Assembly: GCA_934394595.1 (NCBI GenBank)
Contig: CAKRRX010000060.1
Coordinates: 1 to 14,360, forward strand
Direction of reading: 5' to 3'
Origin: an uncultured Blautia sp.
Lineage (GTDB): Bacteria > Bacillota > Clostridia > Lachnospirales > Lachnospiraceae
DNA length: 14,360 bases
Below are positions 6,881 through 12,128 of this stretch, piece by piece. Below the pieces are notes generated by a model, which was given only the letters and a program-made list of their open reading frames with translations, was not told the origin of the DNA and made no database searches. A program made the position numbers and the translations under genes. Every line of letters starts with the position of its first letter. Within the stretch, counting starts at the first letter, position 1.

Positions 6881-7075
6881 ACAGAAAAAGAAATCCGGCT
6901 GGTGGTTCAGATAAGATCAACCAGTAAAAGCAACTCCGTATGAAGTATTAACACAGACATCTTCGTTTTTCTACAGGCAGCGCCATTTTATCAGGCAGCA
7001 TCTCTGCTGCGGCGGTGTTTATTATCCCAGAAGAGAAATGAATCCATCACCCAGATCTCTTTTTTCTGTTTTCAG
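6881..7075 (+). ncRNA. Candidate 6S-like RNA (about 190 nt)
   Basis: The transcript expected from the promoter at 6848-6876 closes on itself. Bases 6881-6895 (ACAGAAAAAGAAATC) pair with 7054-7069 over 14 bp, with one bulge and one mismatch. A few more pairs follow inward (CTGG near 6899-6902 with CCAG at 7051-7054 or neighbouring bases). The middle is largely open and ends in an apical hairpin. There CGCC (6981-6984) pairs with GGCG (7011-7014), and GCAGC (6995-6999) with GCTGC (7006-7010), around the loop ATCTCT. A strong constitutive promoter, length of about 190 nt, end-to-end pairing and an open centre are the features of 6S RNA, which binds sigma-A RNA polymerase. I cannot match primary sequence from memory. 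The alternative is a structured leader of the small gene at 7147. A T-rich tail runs from 7060 to 7084. Confidence 0.5.
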
Positions 7076-7105
7076 GTGCTTTTTAGGTCTGAATAAAAAT
7101 GGAGA

Positions 7106-7122
7106 AAGGAGGATAGGACACG
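7106..7122 (+). promoter_or_regulatory. Strong Shine-Dalgarno facing an ACG codon
   Basis: AAAGGAGG (about 7105-7112) is the best RBS in this stretch but is 34 bases from the first ATG (7147). At the ideal 7-base spacing stands ACG (7120-7122), in frame with that ATG and preceded in frame by a TAG at 7114. No ATG, GTG or TTG lies between them. Confidence 0.5.
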
Positions 7123-7146
7123 AGACGTATATCACGATCAGGTAAG

Positions 7147-7353
7147 ATGAATTCCCGTAAATCCCTGGAAAAAGAGCTTTCATTGTATGAAGAGCAGGGG
7201 ATTTCTCTTTATCTTGACGGAGAACCCAGCAATTCCAGAACCATTGCGAGAGCCTGTCAGATCGCAGATGGCGGAGGATATATGCGGGATTATACGGAAG
7301 ATGAACAAGGGCGTATCGCCCGGGTGGATTTCGATTTTGTGATCGATGAATAA
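7147..7353 (+). CDS. Small acidic protein of unknown function
   Basis: The 68-residue product (77 if translation begins at ACG 7120) is hydrophilic, with no signal peptide and no membrane segment. The sequence has a charged helical start (SRKSLEKELSLYEEQG), then ISLYLDGEPSNSRTIARACQIADGG, then YMRDYTEDEQGRIARVDFDFV. The last part looks like two short beta strands of a compact small domain. I do not recognise the family. The frame is believable because its composition is protein-like and a strong RBS lies upstream. However, that RBS fits ACG 7120 better than ATG 7147, which has only a weak GGTAAG before it. It lies downstream of the structured RNA, with no promoter of its own that I can see, and ends just before a strong hairpin. 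Confidence 0.6.
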   Translation: MNSRKSLEKELSLYEEQGISLYLDGEPSNSRTIARACQIADGGGYMRDYTEDEQGRIARVDFDFVIDE

Positions 7354-7357
7354 GTAC

Positions 7358-7393
7358 GATGTTAGGGTCAAAAGATCTTTTGTCCCTGATATC
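7358..7393 (+). repeat. 16-bp hairpin with GATC tetraloop after the small gene
   Basis: The core CAAAAGATCTTTTG (7369-7382) is a perfect palindrome. It extends outward through AGGG/CCCT, with one T-T mismatch, and then through 7358-7363 with 7388-7393 using two G-U pairs in RNA. This gives about 15 pairs of 16 around a GATC loop, four bases after the small gene's stop. There is no T-run after it. It may mark the 3' end of that message or be a protein-binding palindrome. Confidence 0.6.
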
Positions 7394-7425
7394 ATAAGTA
7401 CAGAAGAAGCTTCAGAAATGGAAAA

Positions 7426-7484
7426 GATCCTTCCGGAACAGCAGTTTCCCCTACTCATACTTTGCGAACCGGAAGGATCGGTTC
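7426..7484 (+). repeat. 11-bp inverted repeat with a competing hairpin
   Basis: GATCCTTCCGG (7426-7436) and CCGGAAGGATC (7469-7479) are perfect complements 32 bases apart. The right arm also lies inside a second small hairpin, GAACC (7466-7470) with GGTTC (7480-7484), so the two cannot form together. The stretch 7354-7558 is otherwise without a convincing gene. Confidence 0.5.
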
Positions 7485-7531
7485 CAGATTCATACCAATT
7501 CAAATGTAAACAAATTGTGAAAAGTCGAATT

Positions 7532-7564
7532 TTGTAACGCATTCTCCTTAAAGTATGCTATAAT
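7532..7564 (+). promoter_or_regulatory. Extended -10 promoter for the GH18 gene
   Basis: TGC followed by TATAAT (7559-7564) is an extended -10 element. The -35 is poor at 17-base spacing; TTGTAA at 7532-7537 gives a spacer of 21, so the extended -10 would have to carry the promoter. Transcription would start near 7571, leaving a leader of about 55 bases. The related strings ACAAATTGTGAAAAG (7510-7524) and ACAATTGTGAGAAC (7570-7583) lie on either side and could be operator half-copies. Confidence 0.6.
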
Positions 7565-7626
7565 GAGAAACAATTGTGAGAACCTGTTTCGCAGTTTAAG
7601 ACTTTTATTGAGAGGATAATCAATTT

Positions 7627-9294
7627 ATGAAAAGAAAGAAAAGAGGGATAAATCCTGTAGTTGTGGTGGTGATTCTGATCGCACTGGTAGCGGTTATCGG
7701 AGTGGCTTCCACGCTTATCATCAGGCGCATTCCCACGAAGAAGCAGATGAATCTGACAGAATATTACGGTGAAACGTCTGATACAGAGGCAGTGATCATT
7801 ATTGGAACCCAGATTCTGGACGCAAGAGCGGCAATGTCTGAAGATCAGCCATATCTTCCTCTGGATGTGGTGAACAGTTATCTGAATCAGCGTTATTACT
7901 GGGATGCCCAGGGGCAGCAGATTCTTTATGCTACACCCTCCCAGCTGGTTACAGTACCTGCTTCCACAGAGGGGGGCAGTGAAGTGTGGCTGAAGGATGA
8001 TACGGTTTATCTCAGTCTTGACTTTGTTAAGGAATATACAGACTTGGATTCCTATGTGTATCAGCAACCGAACAGAATTGCTATCCAGAAGGATTTTTCC
8101 GGGGTGTCTGTTGTGACTGCGCAGAAGGATACTTATGTTCGTTACCGAGGCGGAATCAAGTCAGAAGTACTGACAAAGGTAAATAAAGGTGACAATCTGA
8201 TCTTCATGGCAGAGCTTGAGAATTGGATGCAGGTAGCTACCTGGGACGGCTACATTGGCTATGTGGAGAAAAAGAGCTTAAGTGAAGTTCAGGAAATGAA
8301 TCAGGACAGAGCCTTCAAAGGGGAAGAATATACTTATCTTACAATGGATCAGCCGGTGAATATGGTATGGCATCAGGTTATGTCAGCAGATGCCAATGCT
8401 GGTTTTGCAGATGCCACACAGAATATGACCGGTGTGAACGTGATCTCTCCAACCTGGTTCTATGTGCAGGATAATGCAGGAAATATTATTAATAATGCCA
8501 CGGCAGATTATGTGACAGCTGCCCACGATAAGGGACTTAAGGTATGGGGGCTTGTGGATAATTTTACCCAGGACATTAGCACTTACGAGGTTCTTTCCAA
8601 TACAAGCTCCAGACAGAATCTTGTGACACAGCTGGTGAATGCGGCTGTTCAGGCAGGAATTGACGGAATCAATGTGGATTTTGAGCAGCTTAGTGAGGAT
8701 GTGGGAATCCATTTTCTTGAATTCTTGAGGGAACTTTCCATTGAGTGTCATAAGAATAATCTTGTGCTTTCTGTAGATAATCCGGTTCCTCAGGATTTTA
8801 CCAGCCATTATGACAGGGCAGAGCAGGGACGTGTGGTAGATTATGTGATCATTATGGGATATGATGAGCATTATGTGGGATCTGAGGAAGCAGGATCGGT
8901 GGCATCCCTTCCATGGGTAGAACAGGGAATCCAGGATACCATTACAGAGGTACCTGCAGAGCGTGTGATCAATGCGGTTCCATTTTATACCAGATTGTGG
9001 AAGACTGAGGCGGGGACATTGTCCAGTGAGGCAATTGGCATGGACAAGGCACAGGAAGTGCTTACAGCTAATAATGCACAGGTTTACTGGGACAATGATG
9101 TAAGTCAGAATTATGGCTCTTATGAAAGTGACGGCTGTACTTATCAGATCTGGGTAGAGGATGCACAGTCCATAGCAGAGAAGGTGAAGCTTGTTTCCAA
9201 GTATGGTCTTGCAGGAGTGGCTGCATGGAAGCTTGGATTTGAGAACAGCGGTATCTGGCAGACCATCACAGACAATCTGAATGCAGCAAATTAA
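7627..9294 (+). CDS. Membrane-anchored GH18 glycosidase with stalk and SH3 domains (spore/cell-wall type)
   Basis: The 555-residue protein has a short basic N-terminus and one hydrophobic segment (about 10-32), which suggests an anchored protein facing outward. Residues about 55-155 resemble the copper-amine-oxidase-N-like stalk domain of Firmicute wall proteins (YLPLDVVNSYLNQRYYWD). Residues 160-220 form an SH3b domain (TYVRYRGGIKSEVLTKVNKGD...WMQVATWDGYIGYV). The rest is a glycoside hydrolase 18 barrel with DGINVDFE at 346-353; E353 is the acid/base residue, and MGYDEHY at 410-416 supplies the family's strand-six motif. The N in place of the middle D is usual in the YaaH/SleL spore-lysin branch, which cleaves glucosamine bonds of cortex peptidoglycan. 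Unlike SleL it has no LysM repeats. RBS GAGAGGA precedes the ATG. An amidase gene follows directly, supporting a wall-degrading or sporulation role. Confidence 0.88.
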   Translation: MKRKKRGINPVVVVVILIALVAVIGVASTLIIRRIPTKKQMNLTEYYGETSDTEAVIIIGTQILDARAAMSEDQPYLPLDVVNSYLNQRYYWDAQGQQILYATPSQLVTVPASTEGGSEVWLKDDTVYLSLDFVKEYTDLDSYVYQQPNRIAIQKDFSGVSVVTAQKDTYVRYRGGIKSEVLTKVNKGDNLIFMAELENWMQVATWDGYIGYVEKKSLSEVQEMNQDRAFKGEEYTYLTMDQPVNMVWHQVMSADANAGFADATQNMTGVNVISPTWFYVQDNAGNIINNATADYVTAAHDKGLKVWGLVDNFTQDISTYEVLSNTSSRQNLVTQLVNAAVQAGIDGINVDFEQLSEDVGIHFLEFLRELSIECHKNNLVLSVDNPVPQDFTSHYDRAEQGRVVDYVIIMGYDEHYVGSEEAGSVASLPWVEQGIQDTITEVPAERVINAVPFYTRLWKTEAGTLSSEAIGMDKAQEVLTANNAQVYWDNDVSQNYGSYESDGCTYQIWVEDAQSIAEKVKLVSKYGLAGVAAWKLGFENSGIWQTITDNLNAAN

Positions 9295-9301
9295 TAGGAT
9301 A

Positions 9302-9351
9302 AATACACCTTCTGGGACATATATTGAATTGTATATGCCAGGAGGTGTTTT
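9302..9351 (+). terminator. Terminator-like hairpin that buries the amidase RBS
   Basis: Bases 9305-9315 pair with 9338-9348 (11 bp, one G-U). After a two-base bulge, 9318-9323 pair with 9332-9337 (6 bp) around an 8-base loop. A short T-rich stretch (TTTTGCTTT, 9348-9356) follows. The 3' arm contains the whole Shine-Dalgarno AGGAGGTG (9340-9347) of the next gene. The element may therefore act both as a partial terminator after the GH18 gene and as a brake on amidase translation. Confidence 0.65.
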
Positions 9352-9354
9352 GCT

Positions 9355-10053
9355 TTGAAAAAGCATTTTTTAGAAGTCCTGATGGGGTGCCTTCTTCTGA
9401 TCTGCTTTTATTATCTGTCAAGGGAAGCTGCGGCAGTGGCTGTTCAGATGGATAACAGCCACCCGGTAATTGTGGTGGACAGCGGACATGGGGGAGATGA
9501 CCCGGGGATGATCGGGATTGGTGGATTAAAGGAAAAGGGAATCAATCTGTCTATTGCAAAGAAATTAAAGGAAAAGCTGGAAGAAAAAAATTACAAAGTG
9601 GTACTCACAAGAGATACAGATGCCGGACTTTATGAGGAGTCTTCCAGGAATAAAAAGGCACAGGACATGCAAAAAAGAATCTCTATCCTGCAGGAAGTAA
9701 AGCCTGCACTGTGTATCAGCATCCATCAGAACAGCTACGAAAATCCAGAGGTGAAGGGACCGCAGGTATTTTATTATAAAGACTCTCTGGAAGGAGAAAA
9801 ACTGGCTGCAATTCTTCAGAAAAGGCTGAACGAAGAGCTGAATATACAGCGGCCAAGGAAGGAAAAGGGAAACACCTCCTATTATCTTCTGAAACGAAGC
9901 CCCTGTGTACTGAATATTGTAGAATGCGGTTTTCTTACAAATCCGGAGGAAGCACAGTTACTTACCCAGGAAGAGTATCAGGATAAGGTGGCTGAGGCTG
10001 TTGCAGATGGGGTACAGGAGTATCTTGATGCCACTCTCAGAGAGAGCAACTGA
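9355..10053 (+). CDS. cwlD: N-acetylmuramoyl-L-alanine amidase, Amidase_3 family (CwlD-like)
   Basis: The 232-residue exported zinc amidase removes peptide side chains from muramic acid. An N-terminal hydrophobic segment (about 5-20) acts as signal or anchor. The Amidase_3 domain covers about 38-228. Zinc ligands are H45 (VDSGHGG), E60 (GLKEKGINL) and H124 (ISIHQNSY); the catalytic glutamate is E190 (NIVECGFLTNPEE). Size and architecture match CwlD, which in endospore formers prepares muramic delta-lactam in the cortex. The start is TTG 9355, set by AGGAGGTG at 9340-9347 with a 7-base gap; no ATG or GTG start is close by. Following the GH18 spore-type enzyme, it makes a wall-processing pair. 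The CwlD assignment rests on length and context; a general autolysin-type amidase is the alternative. Confidence 0.85.
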   Translation: MKKHFLEVLMGCLLLICFYYLSREAAAVAVQMDNSHPVIVVDSGHGGDDPGMIGIGGLKEKGINLSIAKKLKEKLEEKNYKVVLTRDTDAGLYEESSRNKKAQDMQKRISILQEVKPALCISIHQNSYENPEVKGPQVFYYKDSLEGEKLAAILQKRLNEELNIQRPRKEKGNTSYYLLKRSPCVLNIVECGFLTNPEEAQLLTQEEYQDKVAEAVADGVQEYLDATLRESN

Positions 10054-10055
10054 AT

Positions 10056-10096
10056 TTCTGAATAGACTTTTCAGAAGGGGAAGATTCTGCTATACT
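10056..10096 (+). promoter_or_regulatory. Extended -10 promoter with inverted repeat for the membrane-protein pair
   Basis: TGC followed by TATACT (10091-10096) lies 17 bases after TTTTCA (10068-10073), a fair -35 match. The -35 overlaps the right arm of an inverted repeat, TTCTGAA (10056-10062) and TTCAGAA (10070-10076) with a 7-base centre, where a regulator could bind. There is no T-run, so a terminator is unlikely. The start would be near 10103. Confidence 0.5.
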
Positions 10097-10127
10097 TGGG
10101 AAAAAGAGTGGATATTGAGGGAAAAAT

Positions 10128-12128
10128 ATGTTTGGATGGATATATCTGATTCTGGCAGTTTTTCTGGGAAGAGAGATTACCCGAAAGCTGGTGCCGGAGA
10201 ACAAAATACGGGAAACAAAAGTAGCACCTTTATGGGTGACCTTTCCGGCGGCCTTTGGTGCGGGAATTCTTTTTATGACCTGGGCTGTGTATATTGCAGC
10301 CTGGTTTCTCAGTGAATGGGCAAAAGTGGAAGAGCCTCTTTGGGGAGCCAATTTGCTGGTCATGGGGATAACCGCCATCTTTTTTTGCTTCAAGCTGTGG
10401 AAAAAGTACCGAAAAAAAGCTTCTGACCTGAAAAGTACGTCAGAAAGGACTTTGCAGAAGTGGGATTCCCTTCCGAAATGGAAAGAAATGATTTTTTATC
10501 TGCTGCTTCTGTTTTTTATCAGCTGGATCATGTTTTATGTGTTTCATATTTATAATGGATATTTATATTCCGGCTTTACGGTATTTGGGGACTATGCCCC
10601 CCACACAGCGATGATGAGATCCTTTTCGCTGGGAAATAATTATCCCACGCAGTATCCTCATTTTGGAGGGGCTGATGTGAAATATCATTTTATGTTCCAG
10701 TTTCTTTCCGGAAATCTGGAATATCTGGGGATGAATCTGGATATTGCCTATAACAGTGTGAGTATTCTGTCTTTGTGGTGCTTTTTTATGATTCTCGGGG
10801 CTCTTGCAAAAAGGCTGAGTGGAAGCTTTGCTGCCAGTATCCTGTCTGTTTTATTTCTGGTATTTCGAAGCGGAACGGCATTTTTCAGGTTTGCTTACGA
10901 ACATTGGCTTCAGGGAGATTTGTGGCAGACCCTGAATGAGAATACTTCGTTTATTGGATATACTACAAATGAAAACTGGGGTCTGTGGAATTTTAATGTA
11001 TATCTGAATCAGCGCCACCTGGCATTTGGCCTGCTTCTTGTAGGAATGGCTTTGTGGGTATTCTGGGACTGGGTAGAGGCAGGATGTAAAAGAAAAGAAA
11101 AAAGGGGCAGATGGTTTTACAGTCTGTTTTTTACCAGGGAAGCCTGGAAAAGCAGATGCCTGGAGGATGCACTGTTGATCGGAATGATCCTTGGCCTTTG
11201 TTCTTTCTGGAATGGGGCAGCTGTGATCGGCGGACTTCTGATCCTGATGGGATTTGCTGTATTTTCAGAGGGTAAGCTGGATTACCTGCTTACAGCAGTG
11301 GTGACAGTGGTTTTCTCTATGCTGCAGTCAAAAATTTTCGTAAGAGGCAGTGTGGTCTCCCCGGCTGTTTATTTTGGCTTTCTGGCAGAGGATAAGACCC
11401 TGTCAGGTATTCTGGAATATTTATTTGAGATAAGCGGATTTGTATTTCTGGGAATTGTGGTGGCGTTATTTATCCTGAAAAGAAAAGCAGCTTCCATTGC
11501 AGTGAGCATGCTGTTTCCCACGATATTTGCATTTTTGTTTTCCCTTACTCCGGATATCAATGTGAACCACAAATATATCATGATTTCCTATGGATTTCTG
11601 ACTATATTCTGGGCATGGGCTGTTGTATGGCTGTTTCGTAAAAAAATATGGGGAAAGGTACTGGCTGTTCTTCTGGCGGTTTTCCTTACTGTGAATGGTG
11701 TATATGATTTTGTGGTGATACTCAAAGACAATGACAGTGGACACCGGGTGGCAGTAAATATGGACAGCAGCCTTACGAAGTGGCTGGCAGAGAACCTAAA
11801 AAAGGATGATCTGATCCTTACCCCGGAATACAGCATGAATGAAGTGACCATGTCCGGTGTCATGATGTATCTGGGCTGGCCATATTATGCCTGGTCAGCA
11901 GGCTATGACACCAATTACAGAGCTGCGCAGGCTGTAAAGATCTATACTACAGACAGCAAAGAAGAGCTGAAGGCGCTGACTGCGCAGGAGCATATTACAT
12001 ACATTCTTTATGAGGAAGGAACGGAAATAGAAGGACAGCAGTGTGAGGAGAGCCTGATCCGGGAAGTTTATCCGGAAGTATACCGATCAGAAGATGGGAG
12101 AATCAGAATTTATGGAACAGAGCAGTGA
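10128..12128 (+). CDS. Large polytopic membrane protein, diverged DUF2298 (Chlor_Arch_YYY)-like paralogue
   Basis: The 666-residue protein has about twelve or more hydrophobic segments and a soluble C-terminal region (about 545-666). I did not recognise it alone, but it runs parallel to the next protein. FGDYAPHTAMMRS (153-165, with D155) corresponds to FMDYGFMEAMMRS there. VKYHFMF (about 184-190) stands where the family has NYYYGG. NENWGLWNFNVYLNQRHLAF (281-300) stands at the EFP...GDLHAH site. The tails share WL..N, then an IYTT/IYTG-plus-D motif and a late ITYILY/VSYIFV strand. An early aspartate in a loop after the first membrane segments is typical of GT-C lipid-linked glycosyltransferases, so an envelope sugar-transfer role is possible but unproved. 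The start ATG 10128 has RBS GAGGGA. It ends 17 bases inside the next gene. Confidence 0.75.
   Translation: MFGWIYLILAVFLGREITRKLVPENKIRETKVAPLWVTFPAAFGAGILFMTWAVYIAAWFLSEWAKVEEPLWGANLLVMGITAIFFCFKLWKKYRKKASDLKSTSERTLQKWDSLPKWKEMIFYLLLLFFISWIMFYVFHIYNGYLYSGFTVFGDYAPHTAMMRSFSLGNNYPTQYPHFGGADVKYHFMFQFLSGNLEYLGMNLDIAYNSVSILSLWCFFMILGALAKRLSGSFAASILSVLFLVFRSGTAFFRFAYEHWLQGDLWQTLNENTSFIGYTTNENWGLWNFNVYLNQRHLAFGLLLVGMALWVFWDWVEAGCKRKEKRGRWFYSLFFTREAWKSRCLEDALLIGMILGLCSFWNGAAVIGGLLILMGFAVFSEGKLDYLLTAVVTVVFSMLQSKIFVRGSVVSPAVYFGFLAEDKTLSGILEYLFEISGFVFLGIVVALFILKRKAASIAVSMLFPTIFAFLFSLTPDINVNHKYIMISYGFLTIFWAWAVVWLFRKKIWGKVLAVLLAVFLTVNGVYDFVVILKDNDSGHRVAVNMDSSLTKWLAENLKKDDLILTPEYSMNEVTMSGVMMYLGWPYYAWSAGYDTNYRAAQAVKIYTTDSKEELKALTAQEHITYILYEEGTEIEGQQCEESLIREVYPEVYRSEDGRIRIYGTEQ

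Noticed and set aside
7346..7537. 63-codon plus-strand frame overlapping the end of the small gene
   Set aside because: There is no RBS before ATG 7346, the product has no recognisable features, and the frame runs through two strong inverted repeats that look like untranslated structure. A coupled small protein cannot be fully excluded.
8383..9366. 327-codon minus-strand frame opposite the GH18 gene
   Set aside because: Despite its length it is Cys/His/Ile-rich, covers the catalytic barrel of a clear plus-strand enzyme and has no plausible RBS.
10001..10315. 104-codon plus-strand frame spanning the amidase end and the start of the first DUF2298-like gene
   Set aside because: It overlaps two well-supported genes in another frame and has Gly/Ser-rich, shadow-type composition.
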